Shown here: piece by piece, positions 46,846 through 57,938 of the stretch
Layout of the letters: each line of letters opens with the position of its first letter
Position numbering within the stretch: the first letter of the stretch is position 1
Assembly: GCA_023078685.1 (NCBI GenBank)
Contig: JALGAS010000006.1
Location: 1,364,001 to 1,428,000, forward strand
Source: Neopestalotiopsis rosae
Taxonomy: Eukaryota > Ascomycota > Sordariomycetes > Amphisphaeriales > Sporocadaceae
Reading direction: 5' to 3'
Length of the DNA: 64,000 nt
Made by a program: the position numbers and the translations under genes
The notes under the pieces: model-generated
The model's input: only the letters and a program-made list of their open reading frames with translations
Told to the model about the DNA's origin: nothing
The model's database searches: none

Positions 46846-48719
46846 CTAGCCAAAATGGAATAGACTGCTGAGGCTTTCGCCATGATGGACGCGCCGAATC
46901 GCCTCAGCGAACATCGGGGCGATGTCAAGGACCTCGAGCTTGGGGCACAAAGCCTTATGATCTTCCTGAGGCACGGAATTGGTCACGACGACCTTGTCAA
47001 TAGCGGACGCATTGATACGCTGGAGAGCATCGCCGCTGAAGACCCCATCTGCAACACCATGTGTTAGCAATTGCCTATTTGAGTGGATACATGAGTCTGA
47101 AGTAGCTCTTTGGAGCGACCCGTCTCAAGGCACCTTGTCCAGCAACATGTGCTTATAGGACTATCCAGCGTAGGCAGGCGATCACTCGACCATTTACTTA
47201 CGTGAAAGCAGGGCATACACCGCCGTGGCGCCCTCCCGCCGCACCAGCTTGGCTGCACGCGTAATGGTATTGGATGTATCCGCTAGGTCGTCCACCAATA
47301 TGCATACGCGATTCGCAACCGAACCCACAAGCATCATGGTCGCGTTCTGGCGATCAGTGATTTTAGTTGGCCGCCGTTCCTGTACAAACGTTCAGTCATG
47401 AGTCAAAAGTTCCGCGCTTCCGATGATCCTGCAAACTCGTCAACGCATTGGAGGTGACCTTACCTTGTGGATGAGAGCAAAGTCCAGACCGAGACTGTCG
47501 GCAATAGCGGTAGCACGCTTCGCGCCGCCAGCATCGGGACTTACGATTATCGCATCCTTGTAGTCCGGAATACTACGCTGAATGTAGCGCGTGAGCAGAG
47601 GCCGGGCGTACAGGTTGTCCATGGCAATGTCGAAGAACCCCTGATACTGCGCGTCGTGGAGATCCAACGCAATAACACTATAAAACAGACGATACTGTCA
47701 GAACATCAATAATTCCTGCAAGGGGCTGTGGGCCTATCCTTCAACGATGATTCATGATAATTCAGCACTTGAAAGTGTCCCTTTTGGTACGACTGCCAAG
47801 GAATATTTGGAAACATACTGATCCGCTCCTGCACATGTCAGAAGCTCGGCGATGAGGGTGCCGGCCTGGGCGACCCAGCGCTTGTAGCCAGGCTTGACTT
47901 CTAGCGAGTTGAGTGCTGCGTCCGAGACGTTGGTATCATAATCGATCTTTGTATAGGAACCAGGCTGCGACGTGACAGAGTTTGAGTGAGATCGTGGCCC
48001 TCGCGGCTCGTGTGATGCTGCTATTGACACCTTGCTGAGAAACTTGTTGAGGTCTGAGCCGTGGCCAAAGCCGGCACTCCTGTGAGTACCTGGGCCAGGG
48101 GTCGTGGGCACACTCTCAAAGGTGTACTTGTTGTCCTTGGGCCCGTCCGAGGCTGTATGCTTGGACAGGGGAGCGCCCGCCTTACGGTAGGGCAGGTCGG
48201 GCTGGCGAGAGTACGGGAACAGTGGCATGACTGCAGTGACCCTTCTCGCAGAGCCTGTCTTGCAGGCTGATATCACTGTATTCAGGGTTCACCATTGGTC
48301 AACACTGATCGGATACAATCCGTCCATCTCGTTGTTCTCTTTGGGCAGTCATACAGTCGCAGCAGCTTTCTGTACTTCTCCTCATCTCGTTTTTTTTTTT
48401 TTTTTTTTTTTTCCAACATTCTCCCCTGGTCAAACTGCGATGTACATTATACATAAAAGGCATGAAAGTAGGAGGTACAAGGAGAAGTACATGACTCACT
48501 GATGCACAGCTCCATTATATGGTCATTTACATCTCCACCGCCTGTCTGGATAATGAAGACATCTTTGCCGCGCACCGAATCCTGAATTTCGCACCTGCTC
48601 TCACCGCCCGAGAACTTGCTCAGGATACGGTCGCCCGGTGCGATACACAAGAGGTTGCAGACGTGTTCCGTCAGGTGCGGGTGTGAGTTGCCTCCAAGGA
48701 CCACGATGTTCTTGACCAT
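46846..48719 (-). CDS. PRS5: Ribose-phosphate pyrophosphokinase (PRPP synthetase), Prs5-like with insertion (423 aa, 5 exons)
   Basis: Exons 48719-48500, 48275-47819, 47677-47464, 47379-47202 and 47048-46846 join in frame to 423 residues. The enzyme makes PRPP from ribose-5-phosphate and ATP for nucleotide, His, Trp and NAD synthesis. Visible: N-terminal [30 protein letters not shown] (cation site), LIHKERRPTK (flexible catalytic loop, rebuilt by splicing) and [17 protein letters not shown] (PRPP loop; the usual DTCGT is DTSNT). Between PYSRQPD (about residue 99) and YKRW (about 204) lies an insertion of about 105 Ser/Pro/Gly-rich residues. Yeast Prs1 and Prs5 also carry non-homologous insertions and act with the other Prs proteins; the place of this one fits Prs5 better. 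The PRPP-loop change suggests a mostly structural or regulatory subunit. Intron 1 contains a 23-T run. Confidence 0.9.
48390..48412. repeat. T23 homopolymer in PRPP synthetase intron 1
   Basis: Twenty-three T on the + strand, read as poly-A in the transcript, inside the 224-nt first intron. Prone to slippage and to sequencing error, but outside coding exons. Confidence 0.95.
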
Positions 48720-49900
48720 TGTGGATCGTTTGATGTTGTCTCCCTTTGTGGTATAGCGATAACAGGTCTGCCCCTAGCTGTATTATTCTTATCTTTCCTT
48801 GCTCACGCTTCTAGTGTCGCGATTAGAATATCTTCTTCATGCAGCAAAGCCTTGCAGAGGTGCAGCTTTGCACATATATACTGTAATTATTGTTACAGAG
48901 ATGAGCTGACTACTTGTTCACAGTCTACAGGCGGGGGTGGTGGTATCAGCTTACTATGTTGTACTCCTTTGAAATGGCTTCTTCCAAAAAGTGGTGTGGC
49001 CACCTAACCTACATGTACACACTAGCTACCCAAGCAGGTTGTACGACAAGCATGAACAATTTCGTGACAACTCGGAGCACGGAAGACGCGGACGAGTGTG
49101 AAAGCTGCGGGTCGTAACTTGATGACTAAGAGTATAGCCTACGGAAGCTAGCAAATGGAGTGCCTCATGAGAATGAAACAGGTAATATCAGGCTCTCTCT
49201 CATTAATGAGGAAGGTAAGGGTAGTAATAATCCTAGGTGGGCACTTTTGTGAGAAAATGGGGGCTTTTTTGGTGTGTTGATCAAGGTAGAATGTAAATTT
49301 GCAAGGCAAAGAAGCGTCCGCCAAAGGACAAATCTGGGGGACTGTCCCCCGGGGATGAGCTTTCTGTGGAGGGCTCCCGGGGGTTTCTACAGGGGGATAA
49401 GCTTTCCCTCCCAGACAAGCCTAAGCCTGCCTGGGCAGAAAAGTCTCGGGGTTTTACAGAGCATACAGGGAGACGGCACGGTACGCTATGACCACTCCAT
49501 AGGTATGGTATGGACCCCCACTCCAAGATCTTTAGCTCAGTGTTGCCTTGGGCCTTTGGGGGAATTGAGGGATTGATTGGATGCGTCATGAAAAGGGCGC
49601 GGCGCGTCTTCATCAGACATTTTCATGGCGATTTCTTATTTTCGTGATTTTGGTCGATTTTCACGAGCCACGAACTCCATATTCCCTTGATTGATATCGA
49701 GCGTTATCGGTATTTTGGGAAGTCTGGACACACCGGGATCCGCTCAAACGGTTCCATTGGAACCCTCTACTCTTTTGCGTCATACATTCATCTCACATTG
49801 ATTATTACTATTGGCCGTTGTGGAGTGACAGCTCCTTGTCTCACTGCGTCGTCATCTGTACCCAGCTCTGGAATATCGTTCTCGTTCTCACCCAAACACT
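48720..49900. other. Divergent promoter between PRPP synthetase and Fpg-type glycosylase
   Basis: 1.2 kb shared by two divergently read genes. It holds a G/C-rich block at 49335-49440 with two near-identical GGGGATRAGCTTTC words and small inverted repeats. The last 200 bases before the glycosylase start are A/T- and C-rich leader. Confidence 0.6.
49335..49410. promoter_or_regulatory. Imperfect direct repeat GGGGATRAGCTTTC plus GC hairpin
   Basis: GGGGATGAGCTTTC at 49351-49364 and GGGGATAAGCTTTC at 49393-49406 differ by one base and are 42 bases apart, four helical turns. The second contains GATAAG, a site for GATA factors (nitrogen control in fungi). Just before the first, GGGGGACTGTCCCCC can form a hairpin or bind a dimer. 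Confidence 0.45.
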
Positions 49901-51339
49901 ATGCCTGAAATAGCTGAAGGTAAGTATTGCAACATGTCTCATTTGCTACTGTACACCTTATCGCAGTAATGATGAAGTGTGTCGACAGCAGATCTATAAG
50001 ACCAAAAGCTGACTTTTAACCTCTTCTTTCACATGATATAGTCGCGAGGGTCACCCACTATCTCCGCCAACATCTGGTTGGTAAAAAGATCAAGAAAGTG
50101 ACGGCTCCAGACGATGCAAATGTCTACGGCAAGGTGGGCACAAGCGGTCCGGCTTTCGAAAAGGCCCTAACTGGCCGCAAGGTGGTTGGCGCCGGGAGCC
50201 AGGGCAAGTACTTTTGGCTGCAGCTCGACAAGAGTCCGCACCCCGTCATGCATCTGGGTATGACGGGCTGGGTGCACATTCGCAACCAGCAGACGGCGTA
50301 CACGCGCTACGCCGAGCGGACCAAGGGCGAGGCCGAAGCTTGGCCGCCGCGGTTCTGGAAGTTCCAGCTCGAGACGGAGGCCAAGGACGACAAGGACAAG
50401 ATCGAGGTCGCCTTTACAGATGCCCGCCGCTTTGGCCGCATCCGCCTCGTCGACTGCCCGGGGGCCGACATTCGGAGCCACTCGCCGCTCGTGGAGAACG
50501 GCCCCGACCCCGTCGTCGACCGCGACGTCTTCACCGAGGAGTACCTGCGGACCAAGATGCGGGCCCGCCACGTCCCCGTCAAGGCCCTGCTGCTCGACCA
50601 GGCCATGATCTCGGGCATTGGCAACTGGGTCGGCGACGAGATCATGTACCAGGCGAAGCTGCACCCGGAGCAGTACAGCGACGACTTTAGCGACGAGGAC
50701 ATTGCCAAGCTGTACAAGGCCGTCACGTACGTCTGCGACACGGCCATTGACGTCCTGGCCGACTCGGACCGGTTCCCCGCCGACTGGCTGTTCCACCACC
50801 GCTGGGGCAAGGGGAAAAAGGACCACCCGACGTCCCTGCCCACGGGCGAGAAGATTGTCTTCATCACCGTCGGCGGCCGCACCAGCTGCGTGGTGCCCAG
50901 CGTCCAGCGCAAGACGGGCAAGGCGACCGTGGGCGATACCAAGGAGGAAGTCCAGGCGCTCAAGGAAGAGCAAGAGGAGGAGGGAAAGGATGGAGGCGTC
51001 AAGATCGAGAGCAAGTTCTTCGAGGGCGACAGCAAGACGAAGAAATCCAGAGCTGCTACTACCAAGAGCAAGGCTCAGCCGCCTGCCAAGACGACAACAA
51101 CGAGTAATGGCAAGCGAAAAGAAACCAAGGAGAATGAGGAAGAAGTAGACGTCCCCATCAAGAGTACCAAAAAGGCCAAAAAGTCCCAGCAGATCAAGGA
51201 GGAAGACGACGTTGAGCCCGAGATCCCGAAAGCGTCGTCCAAGAAGGGCAAAGCCAAAAACGACGAGCAAGTTACTGTACCAGTAATAGATGCTGGGGGC
51301 AGGAGGCGTTCCGGGCGACTAAGTAGCAAGCCGACCTAG
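49901..51339 (+). CDS. Fpg/MutM-family DNA glycosylase, zincless fungal/plant type (438 aa, 2 exons)
   Basis: Exons 49901-49919 and 50042-51339 join in frame to 438 residues. The 19-nt first exon supplies the catalytic start MPEIAEVARV: Pro2 as Schiff-base nucleophile and Glu3. Next come GKYFWLQL and MHLGMTGW in the N-terminal domain, then the helix-two-turn-helix ISGIGNWVGDEIMYQAKLHP. Instead of four-Cys zinc finger there is FITVGGRTSCVVPSVQRKTG, the zincless finger known from plant Fpg and fungal homologues, which keeps the Arg that grips the lesion phosphate. Enzymes of this type remove oxidised bases (FapyG, hydantoins, some 8-oxoG) and nick abasic sites in nuclear DNA. The last about 120 residues are Lys/Glu-rich and disordered, with KKAKKSQQ and a basic end GGRRRSGRLSSKP, likely nuclear localisation and DNA tethering. 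Confidence 0.95.
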
Positions 51340-52187
51340 GTCAACACGGGTACTGGATTTGAGTTGATGGTGGACTTGTTGTTACCGTCAGAGGGTCGAC
51401 GAGGTTCTCTTCTTGGGAGATGCGAGATCATAGTTGTACGATTAATATGGGTACTAGCTGTATTTGAGAATTAGCCATCTAGATCTGGTAAGAAAGCATC
51501 TGTCGATACGTTTATTAAAAGACAAGGCCTGTCCCGTGACGAGCTCAAACAATTATGAAATATTGTAAGTAAGAGGAGCTTGCACAGGCAAGAAATAATA
51601 ATAGCTGTCCTTGTTTTCATTTTGATATCGCAAGTCGTAAACGACGTCTGGTCCAATGATGCGCCGTCTACATCGAAGCATCAATAAGAAATAGGAAAAG
51701 AAAAATAATTACATGGATTAAATACTCCTAGTTTGAAAAATATAAACAATGTAGTTGTCCATTATAGAGCAATATAAAAATAAAAGAAAATGAGTGGGCA
51801 TCAGCCGATCCTCCTACTCGAATCCGAAGCCTCGAGATTCTACACCCTAACGTCTGGACATGTAGGCGGAGTGTGCGTTTCCGTTAAGCCACTCGACCAT
51901 GAAACCAGGAATCCTGCGTCAGGCGTGCCCAGAGACCGGTCATCTTATTTGTTGAATTTCTTGTCCGTTATTTTCATTCATAAGACCGCCTCATGTCCTG
52001 CTCTGAGCTACCCCGCCAGAAAACACCAGTGGTTGCTCGGTCAGCCGTTTGCACTGGTCCTCGAGACAATCTTCTGGCTTGAACCAGTTTTACCTGCAGC
52101 TGAATGACAAACATCCTGGCTCCCTTTTCATAAACTTGCTTGCCAACTTGACGACGAAAGAAATAAAGCAGTTTTTCACATGGCTAC
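51340..52187. other. Intergenic region between converging genes
   Basis: 3' regions of the glycosylase gene and of the small membrane-protein gene. A/T-rich around 51650-51790, with AATAAA-like words (51686-51700). No gene supported. Confidence 0.6.
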
Positions 52188-52712
52188 TCAACCATCCCCA
52201 ACCACTCCTCCATCCTTGCCATCATCTCCCTCCCCGTTTCCGCTGCCCCCTTCGCCGGGCACCCTCGTGCCCGCCAGCCCGCCGATCCAGACCAGGACGC
52301 CCATGGCCGCGGTCCCGGCCACGATGGAGAACTTGATGATCCAGAGCATGACGCCGCCGTACTCGGTGACCCAGGCCGCGAGCCAGCGCACGATGGGCGT
52401 CACGATTTGCGCGCGCTCCGGCTCGAGCTCTGGATTTATGGTGATAATTATGCCTAGTAAAGCGCAGAGCTGGAAATTGCGGTTGCAGAGTTAGCAAGCA
52501 AAACAAAACTCGTCTGTGAGACAAGAAGAGGAACGCTTGAAAATTCACCGAGGACTGACCTGAAGCGAGAGCACTAGAGCCACAAAGACTTGTAAACATG
52601 CCAAGAAAATGGCAATGTTCTTGGTTGTCCTGAGCACTTCGAAACCCGCAGCCACCAGCGGCGTTACCTGGTCAAAGGCCGAGTGTATTTGTTTCGAGTA
52701 TGGGAGACCCAT
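52188..52712 (-). CDS. Small membrane protein of unknown function (144 aa, 2 exons)
   Basis: Exons 52712-52560 and 52469-52188 join in frame (VLSLQ|LCALLG) to 144 residues. Hydrophobic segments are at about residues 33-62 (KNIAIFLACLQVFVALVLSL continuing across the splice) and 92-118 (GGVMLWIIKFSIVAGTAAMG). The N-terminus is short (MGLPYSKQIHSAFDQ) with a possible amphipathic helix, and the C-terminus is a polar Gly/Asp/Glu-rich tail of about 25 residues. Two or three membrane passes are likely. Gly2 after Met could be N-myristoylated, although the following residues are not ideal. No family was recognised. The intron (52559-52470) uses a GTCAGT donor and a CCAG acceptor. The hydrophobic match across the splice supports the model. 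Confidence 0.78.
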
Positions 52713-53468
52713 GATGACTGTTCCTATTCACTTTTCAGAAGTACGGAATAGCCTGGGCTTTCTGTGTCGCCTGATGATGGTGGTGTTGTTTGAGTGCGAA
52801 TGCCAATGTGGGTCGTCCCGGCCAGTGCCTAGTGACGATCTGTCAGTAGTATAGACCCGGGCTATCGTATACTATGTAGATCGTACTACCTTTGCACTGC
52901 ACAAACCCAGACTATACGCAAATGCTGCACACCCACGCACCGCGCATAATATGGCGATGGAAAAGCAAAACGATTTAAAGAAGTAATGATTAACTTTGGC
53001 AATAAAATGCCCTCCCCTCATCATCCTTTGCGGTGATGTCAGTCGTGGGAAGCCTCCAATGGTGGTAAATCCTCCATGGCCAATCACGAGCGAGAGCGAA
53101 ATGGTGGTGTGGCGACTCCAAAGCAGGAATTCTGATGCTTAGCGATGCCATCGTATTGGCTCAAAGTGTTCATGTAATCGCTCTGATTTCTGATCACTTG
53201 CATCGCATAACTTTCACGATGTACTCATTCACCTCTAGTAGCAGATTTATAACATGGTAAATAGACAGATTTAAATTATCTTTGATTTACACTCTATCAT
53301 TTTCATGATTCATATTCGAGTGACGGGCCTTTGCCCTCGATGAGTGAAACCGTTGTCCTAAGTCTTAGAACCTCATGGTATGACCCAGGCGTCGTTGCCC
53401 AAGCCTGCATCAAATCTGCATTCCGTTAGTCGTTGATTACCAAACATAGGTTTCATATCAGGAGCCTC
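52713..53468. other. Intergenic region between two minus-strand genes
   Basis: Promoter of the small membrane-protein gene and 3' region of the FUSC-type gene. A/T-rich; nothing else seen. Confidence 0.6.
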
Positions 53469-56400
53469 TTACCCTTGTTCGCCCACAATGACCTTGGTGA
53501 ACTTTTCCAGCTCATTCAATTGCTCCACACAGCCTGTCAAGCTCTCGTTGTACATGTAGCTGTATATCTGCGCCCACTTTTCTGCCTCGGTCTTCTCCGT
53601 CTTGGAATACTTATGACCGTACGCAAGTTCCGCTTCTAGTTCTTTGCTCTGTTCCAGCAGCTCCTTGCGAGCTGCGGCAGCGTTGGGCATATATTTCTGT
53701 AAAAGGAATTAGCAAAAGCACATCTCAAATTTTGTACCGGTAATGCTGATTGTGGGTTTCTTACTGGAACTTTGCGATCGGCTCTTAATGCTCCCGATAA
53801 AACGTAAAGATTTGTAAGAATCGAGGCAATGGCGTCTCGACGATAACTCAGGAGTCGAGCCGCGGCCTCGGCGTCATCGCGGACGAATTGAGGTTTGTAT
53901 ATGAGTGACGATTGACGCAACGCGACAACATATTCAAAGAATTGTTCGCATGCGTCAATGAGGGCGGAATATGGGAGAGGATTATACGGCGATCTCAAGC
54001 GGATCTCATGCCTCGTCAGACCCTAAACCCGAGTGTCAGCATATTTGTTTTGCTCCGGTCACAGTGTCTCAAGAAGGAGGGGTGACTGACCAAAAGTTGC
54101 CTCATTCTGATGAAACCCTCTCGCAGTCGACCTTCCAGCACCTCTGAAGCTTCAATATCTGCCTTGGTAGGTTCGTGGCCTTCCTCATAGTAAACGTACT
54201 TTGATACAATATCTACAGGCTGTTAAACGTTGTTCTCATCGCGGAAGAAGCTTGGGCACTGATTTTAACTCACTTCGATACATGATGCTACAGTAGAAGA
54301 TCATCATGGAAATGGCTTTTCGTAAATCGTGACGGGCAACAAAAGGCCAGATGACCCAGTTTACTGCAATGGACGCGATCACACCAACGGCTATTGCGCC
54401 GCCACGAGAAGCAGCAATAACGGCAATAGATTGCTCACCATCATGGTGATACTCGGTGAGAGACACCACTGTGAATGCAATGCACCCTACAAACCCGGAT
54501 CGCTATAGCAGAATTAGTAACGCCCTATTCCAAACGTCACGGTTCATTTGCTTACAGGGTGGGTGCTCTGAGTAAAACGATATATCATGGGCAGCATGAA
54601 TATTGCGGCAAAAACAGCGGTTACATCTATTGGTACAGTATTATGTCAGTCATCTGAGCTACTTCCATCTTGACTGTCTCCCGTGGAAGAGGTATCGGGT
54701 GATTTCTTCTGAACTTACAAGGATTTCCATTTCCAGCAAAGTATGCCAGGCCACCCCAGACTGATCCGAGTACAGCGCATAACACTCTTGTGAATAGATC
54801 TTGGACATTTCCACCAACCCTAGACATGATTTCATCAGTCGACTTTTCTTCACTTGGTCGATGCTCATTTCTGTTTAATAATACTTACCGCGGTGCCATG
54901 ATGAGCCATGCCATGATGACTGCCCACCAAGCTTCATAGTAATCCCACCAGCCATTGCTTTGCGCGAGCCATGCTGGTACTGCGAGAAGTGACGTGACTG
55001 CTGTTGTCTTCAATCCAAAGCGGGTTTCGAATCCTTGAGCTCGATGCATAACTTTCCATATTGACTTGCCCAAACGTGCTGGCTTCGAGGGCGAGTCGTC
55101 TTCAATTTCCGTGGCTGTCATGGTGGATCGCATCTTCTCGAGATTGTTGGCGCCAATATCCTCCCTTCTCGACAATGGCTCATATTCTTTTGATGCGATG
55201 AGACCAATGAGCTCTTCAATCTCATTGAAACTCCTAAAATAGGAACCTGAATACACCTTGGTTAGCCTCGCATTCCTCACAAGGACAAGGTGACTGATGT
55301 CGCGCCATTGCGTGGAGACCTTAAGCTGGATACCGCTTTTTGTCACTCAGACTGACAGGCTTGCAGAATAAGCCAGCTTCTTCATCCCAATGGCTATTGG
55401 AAAGAGTCATGCTCGTCCACAACGTAAACGTACCTGCTGTCAAACCGCCTCTGTCGTGACGAACTTGTGCATTTGTGCGATGAAGCGACTTCCAGAACGG
55501 ATAATCAGACGGGTGAAATCTGGCGCGCTCGGGCTTTTGCTGTTGCATCTGGTTCACCTTCACAGCCAAGGCTTCGACAGCTGTCGCGGCCTGATGCACC
55601 GGCCTACAAAAGGCGAAGAACTTGATCACTTCAGGATACTCGGCGTACGTCTGAGGGAACTTTTCACTCGCCAAGACGCTGTCCTGTATCGTGACGAATG
55701 TGATGAGCCTCCTTCGTAACTTAACAAGGGTACCAGCAACATCATCCGACACATCTGATGGCGGCCCAAGATACTGTCGATGGCCACACATGTCCATCAA
55801 GACTGCGTCACAACTTTTCAGTGTGGCCCTCATACCAGCGAATAGGTGCTCCGTCGGCTCAACCAGATTCTCTGCTACAAAGGTCAGTACCTCCTCCTCG
55901 TGAGCCGAGGTTTCCCTAGACGTTTCTTGTTCCATTTTGACAATAAAATCATCAGGCTCAACTCGGCTCTGTTCAGGGCCTTGTTTTTTTGTCGCTTCGT
56001 TCCATGCGTCAAATACCCGGGTATTGGACCTAAGACTAAGCAGAGCCCGAATAACTCCCTGCATGAGATTTCGCAGCTGCAAAACATCCTTTGGGTCGAA
56101 GAGGGTGATTGAGAAGTCTAGGACAAGATCTCGGTAGGCTTGCGACAAGTTGACGAATTGTTGAGCAAGTCTCCGGCGTGTGAGTTGATCTGCCCGAGTT
56201 TTGGAGGAGCCATCCTGGGTCGATTAGCTTGCGTTTGCTGATGATCTCTTGCGAGTACTTACCACCATCACAGAGAAGGCATTGTGGAGCGCGACAGCCA
56301 AGGGGCGGGCACCAGCATCTGGAGCCACGACGACACAAGGTATCAAGGCGATTGCTTGTCCCAAAGCCCAGGGCACTCCATAATGAAGCAGCTTCGACCA

Positions 56401-57343
56401 CGATACCCCTTCACCCGACACGTCTGCCAGGCAAGTGTAACAGACAGCGATGCCTGCGCATATAATCATCTGGTATGTCCGAATGTAATAGGAACGGAGA
56501 CAAGCAATGACAAAGATGAATATACACAGAAATGTGGCAAGAATCCCACCGAATCCCACGCGAGCATTGGCAGTAACGGAAGAGAGCCAAAGACCAAATG
56601 CTCCCCAGCCTAGTCCAGCCTATACGGTATACAGGTTAGCAAAGCTTTCTCGTGGTTTCGTCAATTAACCACACTCGTTTTGCGTAGGGGTATTTCAAGA
56701 GGCAAGTAGGTGATATCAGGGTACGTACAGCAGTTCCAATAATGGTGAGAATGGTGCCCTCGACCTGCGCACCGAGTGCGCGTCCTGGATGGTTGAGTAT
56801 GGCAGAAATGGGCATGATATAGCTATGCTGGCCGAGCCAGGATCTTATGGATGGCACGAGGCAGAGTATGTATGCAATGAAGAAACCGAGAAACGACTTG
56901 AGCAGCTTTACGCCAGCCCGGGTTTGTGTGACTTTGCGCAGAACACTCTTGACTTCATGACACTGCCTTGGAAAGAAATTGGTGATGGACAAGGGGTCCT
57001 GCTTGCGAAATGCATATGGTAGGGTGAGTTTAGCATGGTACATGAGGTCGTCCAGGTCGACTTGTTCAGGCGGATAAAACACAGCATCGAAGAAGCCATC
57101 GCGAAGTTCATTCACGCCATATGTGTCGAGGGTTTCTGCATCATCCAAACCGAAATGTCTCCGCGGATCCGAGGCATCGCTTTCATGGCCAGTCTCGAAT
57201 AGTCTATCCAGCGAGGCCGACGACGTTGTACGTTTTTGGGGATTTCTACGCCGAAAAAGACGTGAGCTGCTGCTGTTGTTCTCTTGACTGGAGGAACCTT
57301 TCTTGGCATCCAGGCCGCTGCTTGTCTCGGACGAGGAGGCCAT
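53469..57343 (-). CDS. FUSC / aromatic-acid-exporter-like membrane protein (about 1072 aa, 10 exons; one junction uncertain)
   Basis: Proposed exons: 57343-56729, 56619-56263, 56214-55434, 55345-54889, 54819-54719, 54626-54556, 54502-54274, 54212-54091, 54022-53765, 53696-53469, joining to 1072 residues. A Ser-rich cytosolic leader is followed by a first membrane block (VKLLKSFLGFFIAYILCLVP; then AGLGWGAFGLWLSSV and FLCIFIFVIACLRSYYI), a long soluble middle, a second membrane block (from WWDYYEAWWAVIMAWLIMAP to AVNWVIWPFVARHDLRKAIS) and a helical C-terminus. This is the layout of fungal FUSC/ArAE proteins, including the Bre4-like group with roles in brefeldin A or aromatic-acid export. Nine of ten exons fit well. 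Junction 3/4 requires a weak CTGAG acceptor (55346); otherwise exon 3 reads on and stops at 55321, one base out of frame with exon 4. It may therefore be a frameshifted allele or a sequence error. Start is MASSSETSS; no earlier in-frame ATG. Confidence 0.85.
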
Positions 57344-57938
57344 GTGTGGCTGCTGGCTGCGAGCGGCGGCTATAATGGTGTGGCCAATAACGATGCCTGT
57401 CAAGTCTCATCTGGGAAGTGCCTTGGGTATATATGCGACTTCAGACACTGTCCTGTCCCGATTGCTGCCTCAAGGCTCAGCCTGTGAGGTAGTGACTCGT
57501 GTTGTCGGCGTGCAGTGACGAGGCCCAATTGAAAGTCCAGGGCAGCTCGTCAATTAAACATTGGGTTTTCATATTCTAATTGCGATTGCAGGAGCTTCAG
57601 CAAGCATTTCCTTTTTCTCTGACTGGGCCGACCCTCCCTCGTCCATGTTTGGGCATTCATGGCAGATCTGCGCTGTATTACATAATCGGGTTGAGCGCCT
57701 GTGACGATAAGTCAGTTTATGCCTTAACCGGGTCGATGACCCCGCCGTGGCCCGTGGTCGGGGGAAACTGCTTTCGAAATTGGCTCTGCCCCTCCAAAAG
57801 CCTTATTACCAAGGGCCGTCGACATCAACAAAGCTTTGATTTGTACCTGACAAGCAATTCTCCTGAGTATCGCTACACAGGACAGCAACCCGACCACATC
57901 CATATTTTTCAGCTTTTACAGCTTCAAACTTGTTCAAG
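57344..57938. other. Divergent promoter between FUSC-type gene and NTF2
   Basis: About 600 bases serving two divergently read genes. Contains CCGCCGTGGCCCG (57741-57755) and a C/T- and A-rich leader before NTF2. No gene inside. Confidence 0.6.

Noticed and set aside
50167..51270. A 367-codon frame on the minus strand opposite the Fpg glycosylase
   Set aside because: It is the antisense shadow of a very G/C-rich coding exon: Leu/Val/Ala-rich with no domain, while the + strand has a complete catalytic fold.
55346..55433. Treating the FUSC-type locus as two separate genes split at 55321
   Set aside because: The two halves together make one typical FUSC-family architecture, and the right part has no promoter-like region or start codon in good context.
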